NCBI GenBank assembly: GCA_934464615.1
Contig: CAKSKA010000005.1
Span: forward strand, 1-64,000
DNA: 64,000 nt
DNA from: an uncultured Eubacteriales bacterium
GTDB taxonomy: Bacteria; Bacillota; Clostridia; Oscillospirales; Acutalibacteraceae
Reading direction: 5' to 3'
The notes under the pieces were generated by a model that made no database searches, was not told where the DNA came from, and saw nothing but the letters and a program-made list of their open reading frames with translations. The position numbers and the translations under genes are program-made. Every line of letters begins with the position of its first letter. The first letter of the stretch is position 1. Shown here piece by piece: positions 8,397-17,804 of this stretch.

Positions 8397-9227
8397 TTAT
8401 TCTTTAATTTCAATTATAAGTCCGTTTACACCGCGCTTGCCGCCCGTCGCCCTGTGGGAATGGAGCAAATCGCTGTTGCAGGCGGTACAAATATCGGTTA
8501 TTTCAATATTCTCGTTTTTAATGCCGCAGTTAACCAGTATTTGTCGGTTGGCTTCCCATAAATCAAGCTGATATTTGCCGCCGCCCTTGTCCTCAAAAAT
8601 CCTGTCTGTTTCAAGATACTCAAGCTTTGCAAATTCGTTGTAAACCGGTGTGTCAACCTCGTAACACTTTTTGCATATTGACGGTGCAATTCCTACAATT
8701 ATATCCGAAGGACTGCAGCCGAAATCACTTTGCATTTTTTTAACGGTTACCGCGCCTATTTCCCCCACAGTGCCGCGCCAACCGGCGTGGGAATTTGCAA
8801 TAACCCGTTTTTTCGGATCGTAAAAACACAGCAAACAGCAATCCGCACAGTGCGTTACAAGCGCAACACCCGGCTCATTTGTTATAAGTCCGTCAACATT
8901 TTTTATGTCACTGCCGCGCCATATGCCTTTGCCGCGGTCGTTCCTGCCCACTGTTCTTACATTTGCGGTATGGGTTTGGTCGCTTAATACAATATCGTTT
9001 ACATCAATGTCGGCAGCATCGCACAGTATCCTGTAATTTTCAAGCACTGTATCTTTTTCATCACCGACTTTAAAACTCAAATTCATATCGGCAAAGTATC
9101 CCTTGCTTTTGCCGCCTTTTCGGGTGGAAAAAGCATGGCGTATTTCACCGTGCTTATTAAAACCGTTAAACTGTATAAAACAGACTTCGCCCCTGTGGGT
9201 TACTTTCATCTCGCTGTTATCAAACAT
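8397..9227 (-). CDS. Peptidoglycan editing factor PgeF (YfiH/laccase-domain family)
   Basis: 276 residues, normal length. The conserved metal/active-site motifs are present: SDQTHT, VTHCADCCL and NSHAGWRGT, with HSHRATGGKRG at the C-terminus. PgeF proteins of this fold remove wrongly incorporated residues from peptidoglycan precursors in E. coli, and related members act on purine nucleosides. It is cytoplasmic. It lies 18 bases after the CapD-like gene and is read in the same direction, suggesting co-transcription with envelope genes. Confidence 0.9.
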   Translation of the reverse strand: MFDNSEMKVTHRGEVCFIQFNGFNKHGEIRHAFSTRKGGKSKGYFADMNLSFKVGDEKDTVLENYRILCDAADIDVNDIVLSDQTHTANVRTVGRNDRGKGIWRGSDIKNVDGLITNEPGVALVTHCADCCLLCFYDPKKRVIANSHAGWRGTVGEIGAVTVKKMQSDFGCSPSDIIVGIAPSICKKCYEVDTPVYNEFAKLEYLETDRIFEDKGGGKYQLDLWEANRQILVNCGIKNENIEITDICTACNSDLLHSHRATGGKRGVNGLIIEIKE

Positions 9228-9245
9228 ATTTTTCTCACTGAATAA

Positions 9246-11102
9246 TTATTTTTTTGAAGGATTGTAAAAAGTCGGCACAATATCGTGCAGTTCACCAACA
9301 ACGGCGTTTTTGTCGTTGTTCTCGGCGGCAATTTCAATTTTTTTAAGTTTAGCGATAAATTCCTCGCCGTTTACTTCTATTTGTTTGCCTATAAATATCT
9401 TGTTGTGCTCGGTAGAACGCAGACCTTCCTCCGCCATAAGCAATTCTTCAAACAGTTTCTCTCCCGGACGAAGTCCCGTAAACTCAATTTTCATTTCGGT
9501 GTACGGCTCGTATCCGTAAAGACGTATAAGATTTTCCGCAAGGGTTGTAATTTTTACGGGTTCTCCCATATCAAGCACAAATATTTCGCCGCCGTGCGAC
9601 ATTGTACCGCATTCGAGAATCAGCGAAACCGCTTCCGGTATCGTCATAAAATAACGTATAATATCCGGATGTGTTACTGTCACCGGTCCGCCGTTTTCAA
9701 TTTGCTTTGCAAAAAGCGGTATAACCGAACCGTTTGAACCCAAAACATTACCGAAACGCACCGCTACAAACTCGGTAAATTCGGATTTTTGCGCCATATA
9801 CTGCATTATCATTTCGCAGCAACGTTTTGTGGCTCCCATAACGTTTGTGGGATTAACCGCCTTATCGGTCGATACAAGCAGCATTTTCAAAACCTTGTAT
9901 TCCTCCGACAGTCTTGCAACATTAAGCGTACCGAAAATGTTGTTTTTAACCGCTTCCTCGGGGTTTACTTCCATAAGCGGCACATGTTTGTGCGCTGCCG
10001 CGTGGAACACAAGATCGGGTTTATATTTTTCAAAAAGGGATTTCATTTTATCGTAATCCCTGACAGACGCTATTTCGGTGCTTATAATGTCAACATATCC
10101 GTTTCTTATAAGTTCCTGCTGAACATCGTAAGCGTTATTTTCGTAAATGTCCACCATAACAAGACGTTTCGGCCCGAATTTTACAATTTGACGGCAAAGT
10201 TCACTGCCTATGGAGCCGACGCCCGTAACCATAATAACACGGTTGTTTATAAAATCCGCCAGCAGCGGATTGTTAAGTTTTACAACATCGCGTCCCAAAA
10301 GGTCCTCAACATTTATTTTTGTGGACTGGCTTAAAAATTCAGCCGATTCGTTAAGGTCGAAAAGTGACGGAATAATCTTAACGTCACAGCCGGTTGAGGA
10401 GCATATTTTAAGTATTCTTTCCTTGTTTTCGTTGTCGCAGGTGGGTATTGCAAAAATCAGTTCCTCAATTTTGTATTTAACAACAAGTTCGGGGATAAGC
10501 ATGGTAGGACCGTATATATACACGCCTGCTATATAGGATCCGATTTTTGACTGATCATCGTCAACAAATCCTATTACCCTGTAGTTGTGGTCCGGAGAAC
10601 GCCTGATTTCACCAAGAACTGTCTTGCCGGCCTCCCCTGCGCCTATTATAAGCGCTGTGGGATAATTCCTTGCATTTATATAATACAAAACTTTCTTTAC
10701 CAGCACATAATGGCAAAATCTTTCAACAAATAAAAGCAGCGTTCCGAACACTATACATAATGCAAGCAACGGTATTGCATATTCCGCTTTAATTATAAAC
10801 AGAATAAGCATATACAGCAATTCGCCCGCCAAAAATCCTACAAATCCGCGGGCAATATCCTGTATATACTCAAGCGCAAACGTGTTCCTGTACGAATTTG
10901 TCGCAAACATTCCCAAAATGCCCGATACCGCAAAAAACGCAAGCACAATTACCGGATGTGCCATGGATACAAAATCCGGACTTATATTTAAAAGTGTTAA
11001 ATATACAACAGCTGCGGCAACGGCAAGCAAAATTGCGTCCACGGCTATTAAAATTAATTTTTTAAATGAAAATATATGTCGCTTTTGTTTTATCGAATTC
11101 AT
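9246..11102 (-). CDS. CapD/FlaA1-like membrane nucleotide-sugar dehydratase/epimerase
   Basis: 618 residues from the ATG at 11102; a GTG at 11111 is an alternative, and either start is only a few bases past the stop of the kinase gene. Four hydrophobic segments fill residues ~15-140. A CoA-binding-like Rossmann domain follows (ALIIGAGEAGKTVL). The C-terminal half is a long-type SDR domain with VTGVGSIGSEL as the NAD(P) site and STDKAVNPTNVMGATK around the active site, where Met replaces the usual Tyr as in the FlaA1/CapD/WbpM group. These enzymes make 4-keto-6-deoxy UDP-amino sugars for capsule or glycan synthesis at the inner membrane. It belongs to the operon with the Wzz-like protein and tyrosine kinase. 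Confidence 0.9.
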   Translation of the reverse strand: MNSIKQKRHIFSFKKLILIAVDAILLAVAAAVVYLTLLNISPDFVSMAHPVIVLAFFAVSGILGMFATNSYRNTFALEYIQDIARGFVGFLAGELLYMLILFIIKAEYAIPLLALCIVFGTLLLFVERFCHYVLVKKVLYYINARNYPTALIIGAGEAGKTVLGEIRRSPDHNYRVIGFVDDDQSKIGSYIAGVYIYGPTMLIPELVVKYKIEELIFAIPTCDNENKERILKICSSTGCDVKIIPSLFDLNESAEFLSQSTKINVEDLLGRDVVKLNNPLLADFINNRVIMVTGVGSIGSELCRQIVKFGPKRLVMVDIYENNAYDVQQELIRNGYVDIISTEIASVRDYDKMKSLFEKYKPDLVFHAAAHKHVPLMEVNPEEAVKNNIFGTLNVARLSEEYKVLKMLLVSTDKAVNPTNVMGATKRCCEMIMQYMAQKSEFTEFVAVRFGNVLGSNGSVIPLFAKQIENGGPVTVTHPDIIRYFMTIPEAVSLILECGTMSHGGEIFVLDMGEPVKITTLAENLIRLYGYEPYTEMKIEFTGLRPGEKLFEELLMAEEGLRSTEHNKIFIGKQIEVNGEEFIAKLKKIEIAAENNDKNAVVGELHDIVPTFYNPSKK

Positions 11103-11117
11103 TAATACCACCGTTGT

Positions 11118-11840
11118 TTATTTGTTTATATAAGTGCTGTCGCTGTAATTTTTGTAACGGTAATATCTGCGGTATTTACTTTTGTATTTATACTTTGCGT
11201 TTTTCTTTTGGTCAACGGCGTTTATAACCGTGCCCAAAATACGAATATTTGCAAACTCTATACTTGAAACCGCTGCTTTAAAGTCTTCGTGAAGGGTATA
11301 ATCACTCTTAACCACCAAAAGTATTCCGTCTGTGCGCGGACCTATAAGCAATGCGTCTGACACAATATTTACAGGCGGCGTATCAATAATTATATAATCA
11401 TATGTTCCTTCAAGATTATCCATAAGCGCATCAAATGCCTGACTTGCGATTAATTCGGACGGATTAGGCGGAATCGCTCCTGCGGTAAGTACCTCCAAAT
11501 TGGGATTTATCTTGCAAACAGCGTCGTCAAACTCGCAAAAACCGGCAAGTATGTTGGAAAGTCCTTTGTTGTTATCAACGTGCAGTTTTTTGTGCAGTGT
11601 GGGTTTACGCAAATCGGCGTCTATAATAAGCGTCCTTTTGCCCAGCTGCGAAAACGAAACCGCTATATTAAGGGATGTTGTTGATTTGCCTTCCCCCGCG
11701 CACGCCGAAGAAATTGCAACCGTCTTGCCCTTGTACTGTGATAACAGGAATAAAAGATTTGCGCGTATGGTGTTGTAAGATTCTACAACTGCAAAGGGAG
11801 TCCTTACTGCCTGACGCATTTCTGTCTTATTTTCTGCCAT
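11118..11840 (-). CDS. CpsD/CapB-type bacterial tyrosine kinase
   Basis: 240 residues from the ATG at 11840, preceded by GGGAGGA; an ATG at 11858 overlaps the upstream gene further and is less likely. Walker A is SACAGEGKSTTS, Walker A' is LIIDADLRKP and Walker B is YIIIDTPP, the layout of BY-kinases. The last 30 residues hold a cluster of about nine tyrosines (YKYKSKYRRYYRYK), the autophosphorylation tail that controls capsule length. It needs the cytosolic end of the Wzz-like partner for activity, and that partner is encoded directly upstream with a 14-base overlap. No CpsB-type phosphatase gene is seen in the window. Confidence 0.9.
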   Translation of the reverse strand: MAENKTEMRQAVRTPFAVVESYNTIRANLLFLLSQYKGKTVAISSACAGEGKSTTSLNIAVSFSQLGKRTLIIDADLRKPTLHKKLHVDNNKGLSNILAGFCEFDDAVCKINPNLEVLTAGAIPPNPSELIASQAFDALMDNLEGTYDYIIIDTPPVNIVSDALLIGPRTDGILLVVKSDYTLHEDFKAAVSSIEFANIRILGTVINAVDQKKNAKYKYKSKYRRYYRYKNYSDSTYINK

Positions 11841-12570
11841 AGTTGTATCCTCCCTCATTTACCGTTTCAAAATCCGGAACGCAGCCGAGTACGGGTATGT
11901 TGTAACATTCCGCAAAGTTTTCCTCATCCTTAATGGTTTTGTCGTTAACATCTACTATAAGAACTATAATATATGCAACTAACGCGCCGACTATGAAAGC
12001 CAGTGCCGAAGTCCTTACGGTTGTAGGATATACAAGGGATGCACCGTTTGCCTGCTGTGTGGGTATTGCTTTTGCGGACGGCATATATTCCGTAAGATAT
12101 TCCGGTGCTAAAGACACAAAGGTATTGGCAATTTTAATTGCTTCCTCCTTCGATGTACTTTTTACCGTTATGTTTATAAACAGGCTGTCCTGTGATTTTA
12201 AGGATACCGTTATATTCTTTTTAAGTTCGGCATATGAAAGTTTGGAATCCAGCGCTTCCGACAGTTTTTCATAAGCCTTTTGAGATTGCAGAAGGTCTAC
12301 GCATACGCCCGACAAATACATAGACGCCTGAAGGTCCATTGATGATATTTTTGAAATATCATCCGTCGGGGATACAGCGGATTCCGACTTATCCTCAATA
12401 ATAACAGCACCGTTGCTTATTATAAGCTGTGTGTTTGCCGCATAAACAGGCGTTACCAAAAATCTGCAATAAGAAAATGCCAAACCGCCGCACAATACAG
12501 CCGCAAGTACTATTATGTAAAGTCTGCGCAGCAGCAACCGCAGCAAATAAGAAATTGTAATGTCGTTCAT
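11827..12570 (-). CDS. Wzz/CpsC-like capsule chain-length and kinase-activator protein
   Basis: 247 residues; AAGAGGA precedes the ATG at normal spacing. A membrane segment at ~19-40 and a second at ~192-212 flank an extracellular domain, the Wzz topology. A short cytosolic tail after the second segment (DVNDKTIKDEENFAECYNIP) is the typical kinase-contact region. The protein sets polysaccharide chain length and activates the tyrosine kinase encoded next. It is the first gene of the operon behind a clear promoter. Confidence 0.88.
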   Translation of the reverse strand: MNDITISYLLRLLLRRLYIIVLAAVLCGGLAFSYCRFLVTPVYAANTQLIISNGAVIIEDKSESAVSPTDDISKISSMDLQASMYLSGVCVDLLQSQKAYEKLSEALDSKLSYAELKKNITVSLKSQDSLFINITVKSTSKEEAIKIANTFVSLAPEYLTEYMPSAKAIPTQQANGASLVYPTTVRTSALAFIVGALVAYIIVLIVDVNDKTIKDEENFAECYNIPVLGCVPDFETVNEGGYNYGRK

Positions 12571-12610
12571 TAATATCCTCTTTTCCGTATTAATCTTTAT
12601 AACCTATTAA

Positions 12611-12639
12611 ATTATACATTGAATTACCGCTTTTTTCAA
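12611..12639 (-). promoter_or_regulatory. Promoter of the capsule-control operon
   Basis: On the minus strand TTGAAA (12639-12634), 17-bp spacer, TATAAT (12616-12611), 41 bases before the Wzz-like start codon. Confidence 0.7.
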
Positions 12640-12704
12640 GCATAAATAATGTATCGCAATTTGTAATATTTGCCGAAAAAACCTGTTTTTTGGGGATTGT
12701 TGTA

Positions 12705-14411
12705 CTAAAGCCGTACATAAACCGTCCTGTTGGAAGTGTATATTACCATACCGCATTTTGCCCCCGCCGGCTTTTTTACAAATTTTGCCCTTGTATAATC
12801 CACCGGTACGGCATTGCTTTGTGCCGCACTTGAATGTTTTGCGGCACAGGCTGCGGCAAACATTATGTCCTCGTCCTCCGGTGTTTTACCGTCACACACA
12901 AGTACGGTATGGCTGCCCGGCATATTTTTAACATGGAACCATATATCGTTCTTTGCCGCCGTGTGCAGTGTAAGTTCATCATTTTGGCGGTTATTTTTGC
13001 CCACAAGCACCTCAAATCCGTTGGGGCTTGTATATTTTTCCGGTGCGGAAACCGTCTGCTTTTTGCGTTTTTCGGTTTTTCCTTTAATATATCCGCCCGA
13101 TAGCAACTCCTGTCGTATTTCGGCTATATCGTTTTTTGTTTCCGCCCTTTTTATGCTGTCCGCTACGCTTTCAAGATATTCAATTTCCTCTTCGTCCGCC
13201 TTTATAAGTTCTGCAAGTATTTGGTGCGCCGCACAGCTTTTTTTGTATTCCTTAAAATATTTTTCGGCATTCTTTGCCGCGGATAACGCAGGATCAAGCG
13301 GTATACGCACTTCCCTCATATTTTCGTCATAAAAATTCGGCAATTGCGCAAATGTCTGTCCGGTGCCTATGTTGTAAATATTAGCCTTTATAAGCTCGCC
13401 GTATATGCGTTTTTCTTCCCTGTTCCTGCACTTCTTAAGGTCCGACTGACGCATACTTTTTCGCTTTTGCGCGCGCAGCATTAGGTTGTGCACGGTTTTG
13501 GCTATATCCTGCGATGCATGATTAAGTCTTTCCTTTTGCTCGCGTGCGGCATAAAACTCATCCAAAAGGGTGCTGAAATCCGCATACTGCCTGTTTTGCG
13601 TGCCGTAAACCGTAATGGGCATATACGAAAAATCCATAGGTGTACCGTCGGCAGACAAAACCATTGTCGGCGTTCCGTTTTTTATCTGTTTGCAAAGCAA
13701 TTCAAGCCTTTTCTCAAGCAAGACCTGTGCCGCACTGTCAATACTGCAGGCAGGAGTATCCTCATCAAGCGATATATCAAAGCATATCTGTCTGCAAACC
13801 AAGGGGGACAGCCCCTGCAGCGTATTAAGCAGCGCTTTAAAAAGCGTATCGTTATTTTGGGTTACTTTTTCTGCAAGTTCCGCCGCACTGCGGGATAAGG
13901 GATCAATTTTACCAAGCGATACAACCGGCGTGTATTTTGCGCCGGGCAAAATCATTCTCCCTTCTTTTTCAAGGCTGGATCTGCGTACGGCGTCTATTAT
14001 TTTGCCGTCACTGTTAACGGCAACGATGTTAGGCGTCGTTCCTATAAGTTCGGCATAAACCGCCGTGCTTACCGTGTCGCCCATTTCGTTTATCCCCGAC
14101 GCCGTAATTTTTATTACCCTTTCAAGTCCGTCGGCCATGCTTATATCCGTAATTTTTGAATTTCCGAAATACTTACGCATAAGCATACAAAACATAGGCG
14201 GATTTTCGGGATTTTCCGGCCTTGACTGTGTAAACCCAACCCTTGTTCTGCCGTTTACAGCAGATAAAATCATCCTTAAAGCCGAGGATTTTCCGCGCAG
14301 CAACAACACCAGCTCGTATTTCGACGGCTGGTGTATTTTATCAATATGTGCGCCTTCGGCGTCTTTTAACTGCGATGTAAGGTTGTAAATAAATCCTCCG
14401 TCAAGCGGCAT
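12705..14411 (-). CDS. Ribosome-associated quality control protein RqcH (NFACT family)
   Basis: 568 residues from the ATG at 14411 (GGGAGA upstream); the reading frame extends to 14453 but that part overlaps trmK and lacks a binding site. MPLDGGFIYNL starts the NFACT-N domain. A charged helical middle (~280-430) is the coiled coil, and the C-terminal NFACT-R domain has NGFEVLVGKNNRQNDELTL and WFHVKNMPGSHTVL. RqcH binds obstructed large ribosomal subunits and recruits tRNA-Ala to add C-terminal alanine tails. Older annotations call it fibronectin-binding protein. The tRNA-contact pair appears as ER (GLERVI) rather than DR. It is co-transcribed after trmK. Confidence 0.9.
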   Translation of the reverse strand: MPLDGGFIYNLTSQLKDAEGAHIDKIHQPSKYELVLLLRGKSSALRMILSAVNGRTRVGFTQSRPENPENPPMFCMLMRKYFGNSKITDISMADGLERVIKITASGINEMGDTVSTAVYAELIGTTPNIVAVNSDGKIIDAVRRSSLEKEGRMILPGAKYTPVVSLGKIDPLSRSAAELAEKVTQNNDTLFKALLNTLQGLSPLVCRQICFDISLDEDTPACSIDSAAQVLLEKRLELLCKQIKNGTPTMVLSADGTPMDFSYMPITVYGTQNRQYADFSTLLDEFYAAREQKERLNHASQDIAKTVHNLMLRAQKRKSMRQSDLKKCRNREEKRIYGELIKANIYNIGTGQTFAQLPNFYDENMREVRIPLDPALSAAKNAEKYFKEYKKSCAAHQILAELIKADEEEIEYLESVADSIKRAETKNDIAEIRQELLSGGYIKGKTEKRKKQTVSAPEKYTSPNGFEVLVGKNNRQNDELTLHTAAKNDIWFHVKNMPGSHTVLVCDGKTPEDEDIMFAAACAAKHSSAAQSNAVPVDYTRAKFVKKPAGAKCGMVIYTSNRTVYVRL

Positions 14412-14442
14412 TGCATTTCTCCCGTTCTGCAAAAAGGCGGTT

Positions 14443-15132
14443 TCAGCAGTCAAATCCCGCCGCTGCGCCTATTTCGTCTGCAATTTTTTTATAATACATA
14501 TAAAGTTCGGTTTCTTTTTCGTTGTTTTCAAGGCTCTGCGCGCACTTTTTAAATCGCATATACTGCTTTTTAATATACTGTGCGGACGCATCTTCCCGCA
14601 TATCAAGTCTGCCTATGTAATAAAACGATTCCGGCACGGTACGCTTTTTTCCGTCAAACTTCGCCTTTATAATGCTGTATAACTTGCGGTTTTCGCAAAC
14701 GGCAATTTCGGTCTGTATGCAGAATCCGTTTTCCGTAAGATATTTCCGCAATATTTCGGGGGAAGTCATGGGCTGAAGTATCAGCGTATAATTTTTATCC
14801 TTAACAAATTCGCACCTGTCTATTATTCCGCATATAACCTGCGCGCCCATTCCCGCAATTACGGCAGTGTCAGTCTCGCCCTTTTTAATGCCCGAAAGTC
14901 CGTCGCAAAGGCGCAGTTCCATACGGTCGGCATATTTTAAATGCTCACTCGCCGTCCGTTTCGCATTTTCAAGCGGCAGCAGGTTTATATCGCAGGCATA
15001 AACCTTTACGGATATATTATTGTTTACAAGATAAACAGACAAATAGCCGTGATCGGCACCTATGTCCGCTACAGCAGAGCCCACAGGCACCAATCCGGCA
15101 ATTATTTTAAGTCTTTTGCTTATGTTAAGCAT
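14443..15132 (-). CDS. tRNA (adenine(22)-N1)-methyltransferase TrmK
   Basis: 229 residues, the usual length. The SAM site is VADIGADHGYLSVYL, followed by an acidic strand end (YACDIN) and the family signature TAVIAGMGAQVICGII with LILQPMTSPEILRKYL. TrmK methylates N1 of A22 in tRNAs. The start codon overlaps the previous stop as TAATG, so translation is probably coupled. It is part of a housekeeping group with rqcH and the DUF1858 gene. Confidence 0.92.
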   Translation of the reverse strand: MLNISKRLKIIAGLVPVGSAVADIGADHGYLSVYLVNNNISVKVYACDINLLPLENAKRTASEHLKYADRMELRLCDGLSGIKKGETDTAVIAGMGAQVICGIIDRCEFVKDKNYTLILQPMTSPEILRKYLTENGFCIQTEIAVCENRKLYSIIKAKFDGKKRTVPESFYYIGRLDMREDASAQYIKKQYMRFKKCAQSLENNEKETELYMYYKKIADEIGAAAGFDC

Positions 15133-15332
15133 TATTTATTTTCAAAATAAGCGTTCAGCTTTGCAACCAGTTCATCACTGTCGGTTCCGTGCACTTCGCA
15201 AGCCTGCTCGATAGTTTCGCCGCGTGATGCCGGACAGCCGAGGCAATGCATACCTATTTCAAAAAAGTATTTTGCACAACCTGTATCAATATCCAAAATG
15301 TCGCCTATACACATATCTTTTGTAATTTTCAT
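15132..15332 (-). CDS. DUF1858 redox-disulfide domain protein
   Basis: 66 residues, with AAAGGAG upstream. The pattern MKITKDMCIGDILDID, then HCLGCPASRGETIEQACEVHG matches DUF1858 / hybrid-cluster-protein-associated redox disulfide domains, with the CxxC pair and a third cysteine. These small cytosolic proteins may carry or sense redox state, but no reaction is established. Its stop overlaps the trmK start by one base. Confidence 0.85.
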   Translation of the reverse strand: MKITKDMCIGDILDIDTGCAKYFFEIGMHCLGCPASRGETIEQACEVHGTDSDELVAKLNAYFENK

Positions 15333-15423
15333 AATTCAAAACTCCTTTATTTTATAATTTGCGGTAAATAAAATATTATCCACCTGCATTTTTCCTGTTT
15401 TTTAAACAAATATTCAAACTGCG

Positions 15424-16395
15424 TTACATCAGTTTCGTTTTGTTCTCAATTTCCGACCTGCCGTGATTGTAAAGTTTTCGGTTATCAAGCGCCCACAGCT
15501 TTCCGGTAAAATCGTTCGCAGCAGTACCCTCTACCGCCTCGTGCATTTCGTACATGCGCGCGTCCAGCATATCAAGTTCGCTCAACAGTTCCGCTTCAAT
15601 AAACATCGGCCTTACGGCTGCGCCGTATTCCGGCTCCCCGTGATGGGATAACAGCATATGCTCTATAAGCATCGACTTTTCCTGCGGTATGCCGAGTTGT
15701 TCGGACGCTTTTCGTACCATCATGGCGCCTTCCGCCAAATGCCCTATAAGGTTGCCTTTAACGGTATATCCCGATGCTATTCCGGTGTCCCCGACCTCAA
15801 ATTCGGTAAGTTTGGCAATATCGTGCAGTATGGCACCGGCAATTAAAAGGTCACTGTCAACAAACAAGTATATTTTACTTACCGCCTGACACAGGCGCAC
15901 AATCGACAGCGTGTGCATAAGCAATCCGCCGCGCACCGCATGGTGCAGTTTAAACGCCGCAGGCCAATAAAGCAGCGCCGTACGGTTTTGCTCAAGCATA
16001 TAAAGCACAAGTTTTTTAAGGTCGCCGTCTTCGAAAGACGAAGCTGTACGCACCAATTCTTCATACATTGCATCACCCGAATAATCTGCGGTTTTAACAA
16101 AATCCTCGGGGCGTACGTTATCAGCGGCGTTTGTTGTGCGTATGCGGTCGATACGCAGTTGGTCCTTGCCGGAATATACCGAAACGGTACCGCGGACCTT
16201 AACAAGCTCATTAGCGGCATATTCGCCGTATGCGGCTTCGCTGTAATTCCACAATTTTGCGTTTATTTCTCCTGACGAATCCGCCAGCATTATGTCAAGA
16301 TAGGCGTCGCCTTTTGAAGAAGTCTTTTTATCCACCGATTTTATTATAAAAAATCCTTCTACGGTACCTTTGTTGTCAAGCGGGGTAAAATTCAT
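15424..16395 (-). CDS. 3'-5' exoribonuclease YhaM family protein
   Basis: 323 residues, normal length. Residues 1-95 form an OB-fold (VEGFFIIKSVDKKTSSKG, YLDIMLADSSGEINAKLW). Residues ~120-300 form an HD domain with HHAVRGGLLMHTLSI, GAILHDIAKLTEF and LSHHGEPEYGA supplying metal ligands. YhaM degrades RNA and single-stranded DNA from the 3' end. It follows purA by 38 bases in the same direction. Confidence 0.92.
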   Translation of the reverse strand: MNFTPLDNKGTVEGFFIIKSVDKKTSSKGDAYLDIMLADSSGEINAKLWNYSEAAYGEYAANELVKVRGTVSVYSGKDQLRIDRIRTTNAADNVRPEDFVKTADYSGDAMYEELVRTASSFEDGDLKKLVLYMLEQNRTALLYWPAAFKLHHAVRGGLLMHTLSIVRLCQAVSKIYLFVDSDLLIAGAILHDIAKLTEFEVGDTGIASGYTVKGNLIGHLAEGAMMVRKASEQLGIPQEKSMLIEHMLLSHHGEPEYGAAVRPMFIEAELLSELDMLDARMYEMHEAVEGTAANDFTGKLWALDNRKLYNHGRSEIENKTKLM

Positions 16396-16433
16396 ACAAA
16401 AACCTCAATCAAAGCAATATATCAAAAATAAAA

Positions 16434-17708
16434 TCAGCGTAAAATAATATCTTCTCTTGCCGGTCCGTTGGAAACCATTGCGATTTTAAAGCCTATTTCG
16501 TTCTCAATAAACTCAATATACTTGCGGCAGTTTTCGGGCAGATCCTCATATTTTCTTATGCCGCTTACATCGCACTTCCAGCCGGGCAGTGTTACAAATA
16601 CGGGTTTTGCCTTTTCAAGCAACGGTGTAACGGGGAAATCTTTTGTTACTTTGCCGTCAATCTCATATCCCGTGCATACCTTTATTTCATCCAGATAGCC
16701 CAGCGCGTCTATTACCGTAAGGGCAACCTTTGTCGTACCCTGTACTTCGCAGCCGTAACGTGTCGCAACAGCATCAAACCAGCCCATTCTGCGCGGTCTG
16801 CCCGTAGTGGCACCGTATTCGCCGCCGTCGCCGCCGTGGTCCCTTAACTGCTGTGCTTCATCGCCGAAAATTTCACTTACAAATGCGCCGGCTCCCACAG
16901 CGGAGGAATATGCCTTTACAACCGTAACAATGTCTTTTATGGAATAGGGCGGTACGCCTACGCCGACCGCGCCGTAGCCCGCTATCGTGTTAGAGGACGT
17001 TACCATCGGATATATGCCGTGGTCGGTATCCTTAAGGGTGCCGAGCTGACCTTCTATAAGTATGGTTTTGCCTGCCTTGTCGGCCTCGTAAACCAATTTC
17101 CTTACATCGCCCACATAATCCTTTATGCCTTCGCGCCAAGTCATCATCTTGTTAAATATCTCATCGGCGTCAAGCGGCTGCTGGTGGTAGAGATTTTTAA
17201 TAAGTATGTTTTTAACTTCAAGCACGCGGTTTAACTTTTCTTTAAGCCTTTGCTCGTCAAAAAGTTCGCAAACCTGAAAACCGATTTTTGCATACTTATC
17301 CGAATAAAACGGCGCAATACCCGATTTTGTAGAGCCGAAAGAGGCTTTGCCGAGCCTTTGCTCCTCATAAACATCAAAAAGAACATGGTAAGGCATTACC
17401 ATCTGGCAGCGCTCGGATATCATAATTTTCGGTGCGGGAACACCGCCGTCCGTTACGCTTTTAAGTTCTGACAAAAATTTATCGACGTCAAGCGCAACGC
17501 CGTTGCCTATGCAGTTTATAACGCCCTTGTTAAAAACGCCCGACGGAAGCGTATGTAAAGCAAATTTTCCGTACTCGTTTTTAATTGTGTGGCCTGCGTT
17601 TGCACCGCCCTGAAAACGTACGACTATATCGGCATCCTTTGCCAGCATATCGGTTATTTTGCCTTTTCCTTCGTCGCCCCAGTTTGCTCCGACTACTGCT
17701 CTTACCAT
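16434..17708 (-). CDS. Adenylosuccinate synthetase PurA
   Basis: 424 residues, full length. The GTP loop reads GANWGDEGKGKITD (Gln is more usual than Asn at the third position), followed by GGANAGHT (IMP/active-site His). GQLGTLKDTDHGIYP and TTGRPRRMGWFDA are also conserved. The enzyme joins IMP and aspartate with GTP, the first committed step to AMP. It has its own promoter and leads a run with yhaM. Confidence 0.97.
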   Translation of the reverse strand: MVRAVVGANWGDEGKGKITDMLAKDADIVVRFQGGANAGHTIKNEYGKFALHTLPSGVFNKGVINCIGNGVALDVDKFLSELKSVTDGGVPAPKIMISERCQMVMPYHVLFDVYEEQRLGKASFGSTKSGIAPFYSDKYAKIGFQVCELFDEQRLKEKLNRVLEVKNILIKNLYHQQPLDADEIFNKMMTWREGIKDYVGDVRKLVYEADKAGKTILIEGQLGTLKDTDHGIYPMVTSSNTIAGYGAVGVGVPPYSIKDIVTVVKAYSSAVGAGAFVSEIFGDEAQQLRDHGGDGGEYGATTGRPRRMGWFDAVATRYGCEVQGTTKVALTVIDALGYLDEIKVCTGYEIDGKVTKDFPVTPLLEKAKPVFVTLPGWKCDVSGIRKYEDLPENCRKYIEFIENEIGFKIAMVSNGPAREDIILR

Positions 17709-17749
17709 TTTTAAGACCTCTCTTTAAAAATCAAAAATTTAACAAAGAT

Positions 17750-17778
17750 ATTATACTATATAAGTCATGTTTATGCAA
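17750..17778 (-). promoter_or_regulatory. purA promoter
   Basis: Minus strand TTGCAT (17778-17773), 17-bp spacer, TATAAT (17755-17750), 41 bases before the purA ATG. Confidence 0.65.
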
Positions 17779-17804
17779 CAAAATATTGCCTTTTTCTACA
17801 GGTT

